From Bradyrhizobium sp. Y36 (GTDB lineage: Bacteria; Pseudomonadota; Alphaproteobacteria; Rhizobiales; Xanthobacteraceae), in contig NZ_NWTI01000033.1 in NCBI RefSeq assembly GCF_002531575.1, positions 1-64,000 of the forward strand: a stretch of 64,000 bases of DNA, in the 5' to 3' direction. Both the position numbers and the translations under genes were made by a program. The notes beneath the pieces are model-generated. The model saw nothing but the letters and a program-made list of their open reading frames with translations. It was not told the DNA's origin and ran no database searches. Of the stretch, positions 25,292 to 32,844 are shown one piece after another. Every line of letters begins with the position of its first letter. The first letter of the stretch is position 1.

Positions 25292-26940
25292 ATATGAGTA
25301 ATGCGCTCATTGTTCACAAGGCTCATCTGCCAACTTCGCTACTCAGCGTACGGGCAGCGCAATACGTCCGCATGTCAACGGATCGGCAGCAGTACTCGAT
25401 CCAAAATCAGGCCGCCGTCATCGCAGCCTACGCTCACGCCCATAACCTTACGCTGGTGCGGACCTACAAGGATGAGGGCGAAAGCGGATTGCTCCTCAAG
25501 AACAGGACTGGGCTCCTTCAATTGCTCGAGGATGTCGAAGGCAACCAGGCCGATTTTGGCCATCTCCTGGTCTATGACGTAAGCCGATGGGGTCGCTTCC
25601 AGGACGTTGACGAAAGCGCGCACTATGAGTTCCTTTGCCGACGCGCTGGCATCAAGGTTTCTTATTGCGCTGAGCAGTTCGAGAACGACGGAAGCATGCT
25701 CGCGAGCATCGTCAAGAACATTAAGCGCGTGATGGCGGCTGAGTACAGCCGTGAGCTGTCAGCGAAAGTTTACGCCGGACAATGCCGCTATGCGCGGCTC
25801 GGCTTTAAACCGTGTGGTCGTGCCGGCTATGGGCTGGTGCGAGAACTCGTTGACGAGAAGATGCAAACAAGACGAGTGATGAAAAAGGGAGAGCGGAAGT
25901 ACATCCTCACGGATCACATTCGTGTTAGGCCGGGCGATCCCATGGAAATCGCAGTCGTAAGGTGGATATTTCAGCGCTTCTTAGAGATTAGGTCTGAAAC
26001 TGTGATTGCTTGGCAGCTCAACCAGAAAGGTCTCGTGTCTAGCACAGGTGCGCAATGGACCCGCGCTGCGGTCGGCACCATTCTCAGAAACGAGAGCTAT
26101 ATCGGAAACCTCATCTTCAACCGAAAGTCCCAAAAGCTCCGCCAGGCAGCAGTGAAAAACCCGCCTGAACAATGGATCAGAACCGAGGGTTGCATCGAGC
26201 CCATCGTTGATCGCGAGGTCTTCTTCAAAGTTAGACAAATTATCGCAGAGCGGCGCGTTGACCTTTCCGAGGAGGAGATGCTCGTGCGACTGCGAAAAAC
26301 TCTTCTCAAAGAAGGTCGCTTGACGCCCGCAATCATCGATCGAACTCCGGGACTGCCCTGCTCGGCGACCTGCCAAATCCACTTCGGCAATTTTCGAAAT
26401 CTATATCGGTTGCTCGGCTACGTCCCGAAGCGAAATTATGAATTCCTCGACTCGCGTCCGGTCTGGTCCAAACTCAGATCGAAGCTCGTCGAACAGGCGG
26501 CCACGGCGATCAAAGCGGCAGGCGGACGCATCAGCTCGGGTGGCTGGAGCAACTGCCTGCGTGTGAATGGAGCGGCCGGTCTTTCGGTAAGGGCTGCTCG
26601 TTGGTGCCCTGGCCAAAAGCCAACGCATGCACCGTATTGGAGCATCGAGCGCGAGGCGTGCCTGCCTGACGGCTGGATAGCTGCCATCCGGCTAGCCGAG
26701 CACAACAAGGCGATCCTGGACTACGTATTGCTGCCGACCGATGGCAAAGTAAAGCGCACCATCCGCTTCTCGGAAGCAGTGCGTACGCGGCGGGGCATTC
26801 TGCGTTTCAAGTCGGCCAAAGGCCTTATTCAAGCGATCACTCGGCGCCTGGTAGCGTCGCGGACCACCCTCCGCGCCAGGCCAGCGCGCCCCGGCCGACA
26901 AAAAACGTCTCGCTCCAAAGTCAGACAAAGCCGCAGGTGA
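25288..26940 (+). CDS. Large serine site-specific recombinase
   Basis: A 550-residue recombinase. The resolvase-type catalytic domain (about residues 23-170) has the nucleophile Ser30 in YVRMSTDRQ and the conserved DVSRWGR arginines (about 97-103). A Recombinase domain follows (about 190-320; IAVVRWIFQRFLE, NESYIGNLIFNR). Instead of the usual Cys4 zinc ribbon there is a region with LPCSATCQIHFGNFRNLYRLLGY, as in a rhizobial subfamily. Likely the integrase/excisionase of this island. The start is GTG 25288 or ATG 25294. Confidence 0.9.
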   Translation: MNMSNALIVHKAHLPTSLLSVRAAQYVRMSTDRQQYSIQNQAAVIAAYAHAHNLTLVRTYKDEGESGLLLKNRTGLLQLLEDVEGNQADFGHLLVYDVSRWGRFQDVDESAHYEFLCRRAGIKVSYCAEQFENDGSMLASIVKNIKRVMAAEYSRELSAKVYAGQCRYARLGFKPCGRAGYGLVRELVDEKMQTRRVMKKGERKYILTDHIRVRPGDPMEIAVVRWIFQRFLEIRSETVIAWQLNQKGLVSSTGAQWTRAAVGTILRNESYIGNLIFNRKSQKLRQAAVKNPPEQWIRTEGCIEPIVDREVFFKVRQIIAERRVDLSEEEMLVRLRKTLLKEGRLTPAIIDRTPGLPCSATCQIHFGNFRNLYRLLGYVPKRNYEFLDSRPVWSKLRSKLVEQAATAIKAAGGRISSGGWSNCLRVNGAAGLSVRAARWCPGQKPTHAPYWSIEREACLPDGWIAAIRLAEHNKAILDYVLLPTDGKVKRTIRFSEAVRTRRGILRFKSAKGLIQAITRRLVASRTTLRARPARPGRQKTSRSKVRQSRR

Positions 26941-27016
26941 CTTTGATGAATTTGCATATGAGATCTTGTGCCAGCCCTCTGGTTGAGATTTGATGGCAGC
27001 TTTAGGAATTAGTATT

Positions 27017-27196
27017 ATGAGCGCCAGATCGATAGTTGCAAAGATCATCAGAGACGAACTCGTGTCAATCGGCATTCGCTCGCTCACCATCCAGGAATCG
27101 GAGAGGATTGCGGCCCACATCTTCGAGCGGATCACTGATCTCGAATTGGAGCTTGCTGCACGAGACTTCGCTTCTGGGAGCCGCGATCGCGACTGA
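27017..27196 (+). CDS. Hypothetical small protein, 59 aa
   Basis: MSARSIVAKIIRDELVSIGI... followed by an amphipathic helix ESERIAAHIFERITDLELELAARDF. ATG 27017 has AGGA 9 bases upstream; ATG 26993 would add eight residues. Lies 76 bases after the recombinase. Not recognised; helical, soluble. Confidence 0.4.
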   Translation: MSARSIVAKIIRDELVSIGIRSLTIQESERIAAHIFERITDLELELAARDFASGSRDRD

Positions 27197-27429
27197 CCTT
27201 CTTGCGATTTTCCGCTACGCAACTTCGACATGAGCCGCGCGCGCATGAAAAGTATTAAGCAACCGCCGCCCGCAACTTGGAGAGCGGCAATCACGCCGGA
27301 GGTGAAAAGGCGGAAGCTGCCGGGGCGGGCTACTGTCCGGTCGACAACTCAACATATGCCTGCTCTAACCGAGCGCCCCCGTCTTCTGCCGCCGTTAGCT
27401 CATGGACAAGCTTCAAACTGAGCAAGAGT

Positions 27430-27531
27430 CCCAGTTAACGCCGGCGAGTTCCCGTGCTATGGTCCGAACGCGACCACTAGCGCGGTCGCAATCTCAGTTA
27501 ACTCCCGCCGGCCCCAAGCCGGCGGGTTTTT
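27430..27531 (+). ncRNA. Candidate small RNA ending in an intrinsic terminator
   Basis: Between two copies of CAGTTAAC (27432-27439 and 27495-27502) lies a hairpin with stem GCGACC (27470-27475) / GGTCGC (27484-27489), followed by a perfect terminator. No open frame of note is present. A promoter was not identified, so this remains a candidate. Confidence 0.3.
27504..27531 (+). terminator. Rho-independent terminator
   Basis: Stem CCCGCCGGC (27504-27512), loop CCCAA, GCCGGCGGG (27518-27526), then TTTTT (27527-27531). The 9-bp GC stem followed immediately by five T is the clearest intrinsic terminator in the window. It could terminate the small RNA candidate or read-through from the recombinase transcript. 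Confidence 0.8.
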
Positions 27532-27659
27532 CATTGACACTCCTGACCTATCCGCTCGATCGACGGACGTTAACTGGGGTTTAACACCATTGTGCAGCGG
27601 CGCCGGCTGATATAGGTAGAGGATAAGATCCGCTTCAGCGTCAGTTGCGTTTGAGAGTC

Positions 27660-27866
27660 ATGATTACGTACAAGCAGTACCACATCCAGCGAGTTGAGCA
27701 CGGCCAAAGAGGTTGGGTTGCCCGCATCACGCGGACCGATGGCCAGAACATCCGCACCATCCTGCCGACTTCTGAGCATCCCTACCTTGATACGAAGCCT
27801 GCCGCGTCCGCCGAAGAAGCTGAGGAGCTCGCCAAGGAAGGCATCGACTTCGGCGGGATGGTTTAG
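27660..27866 (+). CDS. Hypothetical small protein, 68 aa
   Basis: MITYKQYHIQRVEHGQRGWVARITRTDGQ... with a short beta-rich core and an acidic helix (ASAEEAEELAKEGIDFGGMV). Composition and ending resemble short conserved Bradyrhizobium proteins of unknown function that may wrap as a small beta-sheet domain. ATG 27660 is preferred to an upstream TTG at 27645. No neighbour gives a clue. Confidence 0.55.
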   Translation: MITYKQYHIQRVEHGQRGWVARITRTDGQNIRTILPTSEHPYLDTKPAASAEEAEELAKEGIDFGGMV

Positions 27867-28046
27867 CTCAGCTTCGCACGCAGAAGCTTACATCCTAACG
27901 CTTTGCGGACGAGAACTCGTCATAGCGCTTAGAAGATCGCTCAGGCCTGAGTGCACCACTCTCCGTGAGTTTCCGCAGCGGCGGGAGAATGGCCGAAGCC
28001 ATGCGGGTCGCTGTCGTCGATTGCCGCTCAGCCTGAAATCTGCAGC

Positions 28047-28259
28047 TCACAACGCGACGCCCCGCCTCCCCAGCCACGCCAGTGCCGCTGAACAAATGGC
28101 TGAAAGCAAAGCGGTCCAGTACCAGGACCGTCCGCGGGCGGCGCTAATCGAACGCAGATACAAGAATGCACCGAGAAGCTTTCCATAGTTCTTGCGAAAT
28201 TCCCCGTTGAGCTTAGCTACTTCGGGCAGATCAGATAACGCCTTGCATTCGTCGGCCAT
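28047..28259 (-). CDS. Hypothetical small protein with one C-terminal transmembrane segment, 70 aa
   Basis: Begins MADECKALSDLPEVAKLNGEFRKN... and ends with the hydrophobic segment WYWTALLSAICSAALAWLG. AAGGAG lies 8 bases before the ATG at 28259. Not recognised. It runs opposite to the gene at 27660 across a 180-base gap with no other content. Confidence 0.45.
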   Translation of the reverse strand: MADECKALSDLPEVAKLNGEFRKNYGKLLGAFLYLRSISAARGRSWYWTALLSAICSAALAWLGRRGVAL

Positions 28260-28409
28260 CGGCTGGGCTCCTTACTGGACCAGCCCCCCATAAACCAGTG
28301 TTTTGCCCGACAATGCAAGTTCCATTTCGGTTTTTTCGATACACTTGTCGCGGTAACGCCTCGCTACCGTCGCGCAAGCCGATAATGGAGATCTAAAGAG
28401 CCTACTTAC

Positions 28410-28547
28410 TTATCTCAGACTTGAATCGGGCCAGTGAGGGACCTCATCGGCCGGCCGAGATCGGCGCAAATACGGCCGCAGCATCGCGTAGAGGACAAAA
28501 AGTCCAATGGTGATGGCCAATGCGAGCAGTGGGAAAATGTAGTTCAT
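28410..28547 (-). CDS. Small single-pass membrane protein, 45 aa
   Basis: MNYIFPLLALAITIGLFVLYAMLRPYLRRSR... : a 20-residue hydrophobic helix followed by a positively charged cytoplasmic tail (PYLRRSR). GGAGG with 5-base spacing precedes ATG 28547, which is preferred over an upstream in-frame start at 28619. Not recognised; part of the island's set of tiny orphan proteins. Confidence 0.55.
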   Translation of the reverse strand: MNYIFPLLALAITIGLFVLYAMLRPYLRRSRPADEVPHWPDSSLR

Positions 28548-28666
28548 GCAGCCTCCGGGCTTCGAACCAGATACTAGCAGTTCTGCAAATACCGTCCAAT
28601 CGGGAAGATGTTCCCCCACCTACCAACCGGCCCCACTCAGCTTCTGCTTCGACGCTCCTATCTTGC

Positions 28667-29071
28667 TTATGGTCCTGATCCCTGGTCTCGCTTTACGCGT
28701 TTGAGGCCTCGCCGCTGCCGCGACAGGGCAGCTTTCTCATATCGTTCCAAGCGCGACAGAAATTTCATTTGCTTTGGTTCAGCCCTCTCAATCACGGCCA
28801 AGATCAGACCTAGCCTGATAGCTCGCAACCGATCCTGCCGATTCCTGGCTTGAGCCAGATCTTGAAGCGCGATCTCCACTCCCGCCCTTTTCAATTCCTC
28901 CGCAAAAAACGCATCGAACCTGACGAGACCAGAACCATCGGAATCGTCCCAGCGAGACAAGCCATGCCGATAGGCATTGCGGCTCGAGATGACCTTTCCA
29001 GTGCTCGTTCGCGGGCCGGTACTCTTCGTCGCGTTTGCGCGATTGGCTTCGATTTGTCGCTTTGACGCCAA
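28667..29071 (-). CDS. Conserved hypothetical protein, 134 aa
   Basis: The N-terminus ASKRQIEANRANATKSTGP(R) and GKVISSRNAYRHGLS is a well-known signature of a large, uncharacterised bacterial family often found near mobile elements. The rest is helical and charged (ERYEKAALSRQRRGLKRVKR). Function unknown; DNA- or RNA-association is conceivable from the basic composition only. Confidence 0.75.
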   Translation of the reverse strand: MASKRQIEANRANATKSTGPRTSTGKVISSRNAYRHGLSRWDDSDGSGLVRFDAFFAEELKRAGVEIALQDLAQARNRQDRLRAIRLGLILAVIERAEPKQMKFLSRLERYEKAALSRQRRGLKRVKRDQGSGP

Positions 29072-29129
29072 CTTGCCTCCTTGATTTCTTTACCTTGCAA
29101 TCGATCGGGTTGGTCGCAAAGACCAAGGC

Positions 29130-29690
29130 TCAATCCTCCGTTCCCGCGCGTCCGCGGTACGACAGTGATGGATCCGGAGGGTGGAACCGATCCGTCAACA
29201 AGGGGGTAATGAAAGTATGGAGGTTTGATCCGTCAAACAGATAGGCCGCGATGCCGGCTGCCTTCGCCGCAGCAAGGTCGCTCTGCTTGTCGCCGATCAA
29301 GAAGCTGGCATCAACATCCACTGCGTACCGCTCAAGCAGAGCTCTAATCATCCCCGGTTGCGGTTTACGGCAACTGCAGAGGAAACGGTAACGCTCAATC
29401 GCGCCATCGGGGTGGTGTGGGCAAAATTCGAACGCATCGATATGCGCACCAAGGACAGCAAGCTCATTCGACATCCATTCGTGCAAATTGCGAACATGGC
29501 ACTCCTCGTAAAACCCCCGCGCAATTCCTGATTGGTTTGTCACCACAAACGCTAGATACCCGGCGTCATTGACCGCTTTGACGGCCTGTTGGGCTCCTCC
29601 CACCCACCGGATCTTGTCCGGATCGAAAGCATAGCGGTCGTCTTCATTGAGGACGCCATCTCGATCAAAAAATACTGCGGGACGCTTCAA
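29130..29690 (-). CDS. HAD-IIIA phosphatase, GmhB-like
   Basis: A 186-residue phosphatase with nucleophile/acid motif FFDRDGVLN (Asp9, Asp11), TNQSG (motif II), and the GmhB zinc loop Cys-Pro-His-His-Pro ... Cys-Ser-Cys-Arg-Lys-Pro, ending with GDKQSDLAAAKAAG (motif IV). GmhB removes the C7 phosphate of heptose-1,7-bisphosphate in LPS heptose synthesis; HisB-N-type histidinol phosphatases are related. It lies inside the island rather than among heptose genes, so it is probably cargo linked to the polysaccharide locus to the right. Confidence 0.8.
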   Translation of the reverse strand: MKRPAVFFDRDGVLNEDDRYAFDPDKIRWVGGAQQAVKAVNDAGYLAFVVTNQSGIARGFYEECHVRNLHEWMSNELAVLGAHIDAFEFCPHHPDGAIERYRFLCSCRKPQPGMIRALLERYAVDVDASFLIGDKQSDLAAAKAAGIAAYLFDGSNLHTFITPLLTDRFHPPDPSLSYRGRAGTED

Positions 29691-30088
29691 ATTTCACTGC
29701 CCAAGTTGGTAAGGATAACGCTCCGATCTTCCGACAAATATTGCTTGATTTCAACATCTCCGGCGGTTCGACAGTTCGTTGTCTGCGCCGCGCCTGTTAT
29801 CCAGTTAGCCCTCCGCTGTTCACGCGAAAATTGGCTTCGTTTTGTCGAATTGATGCTCGTCCGTTTCCATCTCGCACCTGCCCTAGGCGAGTGAAAACAG
29901 GAGCCATTCCAGGCGATAAAACGAGCAACAAAGTTGCTGCAAAAAGGGCTGGCCTTTAGCCGGGATTGGAGCGTTACTGAGTCGGCCGGGCGCCAACGCC
30001 GAAGATAGCGCCGGTATCTCGCCTCGCGAATGCGGGGCTTCGGGCAGTGCGGCATGTGACGCCGCTTGTTCTTGGGTAGGAGATACCG
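29691..30088. other. Gap upstream of the recombination genes
   Basis: A 398-base region without a supported gene. Its right end holds the inverted repeat 30011-30089. A minus-strand 80-codon frame (29883-30125) has no ribosome-binding site and overlaps the YqaJ start, so it is not called. Confidence 0.45.
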
Positions 30089-30089
30089 G
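30011..30089 (+). promoter_or_regulatory. Inverted repeat whose right arm covers a ribosome-binding site
   Basis: CCGGTATCTC (30011-30020) and GAGATACCGG (30080-30089) are perfect complements 59 bases apart. The right arm begins within TAGGAGA, the ribosome-binding site of the YqaJ gene, and ends on the G of its GTG start. In RNA this would sequester translation initiation. An operator role is the alternative. Confidence 0.4.
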
Positions 30090-30946
30090 TGACAACGGTT
30101 CAAACGAATAGCGCAGATGCGCCAAATCACATCATCAGATTCAACCCGAACGACCGTCGCCGTTTTATCGGCGGTTCGGACGCCCGCATCATCATGGGCG
30201 ACGACCAAGAGAGCCTCATCCGCCTTTGGCGAGAAAAGCGCGGCGAGGCAGAGCCGCAGGACCTCTCGGACAACCTCATTGTTCAGCTCGGCACCGTGAC
30301 CGAGGTCTTGAATCGCGCCTGGTATCAACGCGCGAGCGGCCACACGGTAAAGGACATCCAAAAGCGTATTCGTCACCCCATCCATAAATGGATGGCCGCA
30401 ACGCTGGATGGGACCGTCGAGCAGACCGGCGCCGTTTTCGAAGCCAAGTTCATGTTGCCCTGGGCCTTCACCGAGGAAGCCGCAGCGGAGAAGCACATGG
30501 CTCAACTGCAGCACAACATGTGGGTTACCGCATCCCGCAGCGCTGTTCTCTCCATCATCACCGGCGGCGGCAAATGGGTCGAGATCAAGCTTCACGCCGA
30601 CCCGTTGTACCAGCATCTCCTCCTCACGGCTGAAAAGAAGTTTTGGCGGTGCGTCCAAAGCGGCGAGCCACCCATCCTGTTCAACATCGAGACGCCTCGC
30701 CCGAGGCTAGAGGCCATCAAGGTCATCGACATGTCCACCTCCAACCAATGGGCGGAGCTTGCGGCCACCTATCTCCGAACCCGAGAGGCGCACGGACAAC
30801 ATGAGGCAGCCAAGGCCGACCTGAAGGCGCTCATGCCGGAAGACGCCAAGGAGGCGGCAGGTCACGGCCTCAAGGCCAAGCGCTCCAAGTCGGGTGCCGT
30901 CAGCTTCGAGGCCCAGGCGACGGAGGGTTCCCATGCATCAGTCTAG
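30089..30946 (+). CDS. YqaJ-family viral exonuclease
   Basis: A 285-residue nuclease. The YqaJ core has FIGGSDARIIMGDD (about residues 26-39), the catalytic Asp/Glu-x-Lys motifs MAATLDGTV (about 103-111) and FEAKF (about 117-121), and LQHNMWVTA. It degrades double-strand ends 5' to 3' to expose single strands for annealing. The GTG start at 30089 follows TAGGAGA. The following ERF gene overlaps its 3' end by 14 bases. Together they form an exonuclease/annealase pair comparable to lambda Red. Confidence 0.88.
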   Translation: MTTVQTNSADAPNHIIRFNPNDRRRFIGGSDARIIMGDDQESLIRLWREKRGEAEPQDLSDNLIVQLGTVTEVLNRAWYQRASGHTVKDIQKRIRHPIHKWMAATLDGTVEQTGAVFEAKFMLPWAFTEEAAAEKHMAQLQHNMWVTASRSAVLSIITGGGKWVEIKLHADPLYQHLLLTAEKKFWRCVQSGEPPILFNIETPRPRLEAIKVIDMSTSNQWAELAATYLRTREAHGQHEAAKADLKALMPEDAKEAAGHGLKAKRSKSGAVSFEAQATEGSHASV

Positions 30947-32111
30947 TGAGCGCATCGGAACCATCGCTGCCGCCCTCGCCCGGGCGCAGGCTGAACTGAC
31001 GAACCCCGAGAAGACGCTGACCGCCGTGATCCGGTCACCCTTCCCACGGGAGGACGATCGCACTTTCCGCTACGCGTCCCTCGCCACGGGCCTCGATATC
31101 GTCCGGAAGACCCTCAGCCAGCAGGAGATCGCCACCATCCAGACCACCCGGATCGAGCAGATCACCGGTCAGATCCATCTCACCACCCTCCTCGCACACG
31201 CCTCCGGGGAATGGATCTCCTCGGACCTTCCGGTCTGCGCCTCCAAGGAGGTCGAAGCGCCGCACCGGATGGGCTCGGCGCTGACTTATGCCCGCCGGTA
31301 TGCCCTATTTGCCTTGGTCGGGATCGCCGGAGAGGACGATTTGGACGCGCCTGACGTCGTCATGGGTCCTCCCGCAGCACCCGAGCCGCAGGCCGCATCA
31401 GGACCGAAAAGACGGCCGCCTGGCGGCCTCCTGAACCGGCCTCCGGTATTGCCACCCGAACGTTCCGCCGAGCTCCTGGACCGGCTCCTTGGTCAGCTAT
31501 CCGCCCAGGAGGACGACGACGGACTACTTGCTTGGGCCAGGACCAGCCTGCCCCTCAAGAACACTCTGCTGGAAGCGGACGCCCGCATTCTTGAAGCCGC
31601 TTATCAAAAGCGGATCTGGGATGTCCCTCTGCCCGAAGTCCATTCCGCTGACAGGCAGCCTGCGCCTTCCACGTCCGTTCCTCCCGACGAAAGCCTTGAG
31701 ACGGCATCAAGCAACATCGATGTGGCCGCTGCCCCCGCTCGGCAAGAACAAGCCGGCCTCGCCTTCCCGAAAGAGCCGCCTCGAAGACGGAGCAAGGATC
31801 ACCTCGCCTTCATCCGCAGCCAAGGGTGCCTCGTCTGCCAGAAGAGCCCCGCCGACGCGCATCACCTCAAGTTCGCCCAACCCCGATCCTTGGGGCGCAA
31901 GGTCAGCGACGAGTTCACGGTGCCGCTCTGCCGATCTCACCACCAATCCCTGCACCGGCTCGGAAATGAAAGAGCCTGGTGGACCAATTTGCAAATCGCG
32001 CCCTTAACAATCGCGAAGGAGCTTTGGGATGCTAGCCCCATCCATCTGATGAACGGCGAAACAGTTTCTGCACCGTCCTCGGTGCCGGTATCAGGGGCGC
32101 AAGGTCAATGA
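30933..32111 (+). CDS. ERF single-strand annealing protein fused to an HNH-like zinc domain
   Basis: A 392-residue fusion. Residues 1-145 are an ERF annealase (FRYASLATGLDIVRKTL; MGSALTYARRYALFALVGIAGEDD). A proline-rich linker and a middle region of unknown function follow. Residues about 288-375 carry a DUF968/HNH-like module: Cys299-x2-Cys302, His310-His311, Cys333-x2-His336-His337. ERF promotes RecA-independent recombination; the zinc domain could cut DNA. ATG 30933 lies inside the end of the YqaJ gene, and its stop overlaps the next gene by 4 bases. Confidence 0.85.
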   Translation: MHQSSERIGTIAAALARAQAELTNPEKTLTAVIRSPFPREDDRTFRYASLATGLDIVRKTLSQQEIATIQTTRIEQITGQIHLTTLLAHASGEWISSDLPVCASKEVEAPHRMGSALTYARRYALFALVGIAGEDDLDAPDVVMGPPAAPEPQAASGPKRRPPGGLLNRPPVLPPERSAELLDRLLGQLSAQEDDDGLLAWARTSLPLKNTLLEADARILEAAYQKRIWDVPLPEVHSADRQPAPSTSVPPDESLETASSNIDVAAAPARQEQAGLAFPKEPPRRRSKDHLAFIRSQGCLVCQKSPADAHHLKFAQPRSLGRKVSDEFTVPLCRSHHQSLHRLGNERAWWTNLQIAPLTIAKELWDASPIHLMNGETVSAPSSVPVSGAQGQ

Positions 32112-32728
32112 ACGGTCCTCTTAACCTTCATCAATCGCAGACATCCACCATCTTGCCGCCTCGATTTGAGGCGCTGTGTCCCCCGCCTCAGCTATTGCCG
32201 GGGGAGAACCTTGACCACTATCGCGCATTGCAGGCTGTAATCTTCCGCGACGTTGATCCGCAATCAGCGATCGAATGGCTGATCGTTATCGATATCGCTG
32301 AGTTGTCCTGGGAAATCCAGCGGTACAGAGTACTGCGTCATCGAGTTTTGACTACGTTCCGCCAAAAGGCAATCGAAACAACGCTCCGGCGAATTGATGT
32401 AGTCGATAATTTACCCTCGCTTCGGAGCATTGCCGAATTCTACATCGTTCGGAATGCCTTGGACTGGCAACTGGATCCAAATGCCGCAGCCGAAATCGAT
32501 GCCCGCCTAGAAGCCCACGGGTTCGACCAACACACCGTCAGCATGGAAGCTTACGTTCATGCGCGAGAGGTTCTCTCCCTATTCGAAGCCCTACTGAATG
32601 GCGCCCAGTTACGTCGGACGTCCTTATTCAAAGAACTGAACACGCTTCGCGCAAGCAAAGTTGACGAACGTACCGGAACGTGGCGTTCCTTGAGGCAGCC
32701 CGCACCGGCAACTCACCAAGGAACGTAG
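32108..32728 (+). CDS. Hypothetical island protein, 206 aa
   Basis: Translationally coupled to the ERF fusion (ATGA-type overlap at 32108-32111). Mostly alpha-helical (IEWLIVIDIAELSWEIQRYRVLRHRVL), without membrane segments or recognised motifs. Similar short proteins follow other transferred gene sets in Bradyrhizobium, but I cannot assign a family. Its last 16 bases overlap a small membrane-protein gene on the other strand. Confidence 0.6.
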   Translation: MNGPLNLHQSQTSTILPPRFEALCPPPQLLPGENLDHYRALQAVIFRDVDPQSAIEWLIVIDIAELSWEIQRYRVLRHRVLTTFRQKAIETTLRRIDVVDNLPSLRSIAEFYIVRNALDWQLDPNAAAEIDARLEAHGFDQHTVSMEAYVHAREVLSLFEALLNGAQLRRTSLFKELNTLRASKVDERTGTWRSLRQPAPATHQGT

Positions 32729-32844
32729 ACAGCGACAAAAACTGCTGTCGCGATCAAAAACGCCAGCCAGAACAACTTGCTAGCGTATATCGAAACACCA
32801 CCTACCCGGGCCCGAAACTCTCCCAACAGCCAGTGCGAGTACAA
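32713..32844 (-). CDS. Unlisted 43-residue single-pass membrane protein
   Basis: Reading the minus strand from TTG 32844 gives (M)YSHWLLGEFRARVGGV..., a hydrophobic helix LFWLAFLIATAVFVAVYVPW and a TGA at 32713. AAAGGTGG lies 6 bases before the TTG. A polar N-terminus with two arginines and a C-terminal helix predict an inner-membrane protein with its C-terminus in the periplasm. Too short for usual gene finders. Function unknown. Confidence 0.5.
   Translation of the reverse strand: MYSHWLLGEFRARVGGVSIYASKLFWLAFLIATAVFVAVYVPW

Larger units (their letters stand above)
27197..27659. other. Non-coding stretch with a strong terminator
   Basis: No supported gene. A 63-codon frame at 27230-27421 has no ribosome-binding site and a biased composition. 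The right half contains structured sequence and an intrinsic terminator (27504-27531), listed separately. Confidence 0.4.
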
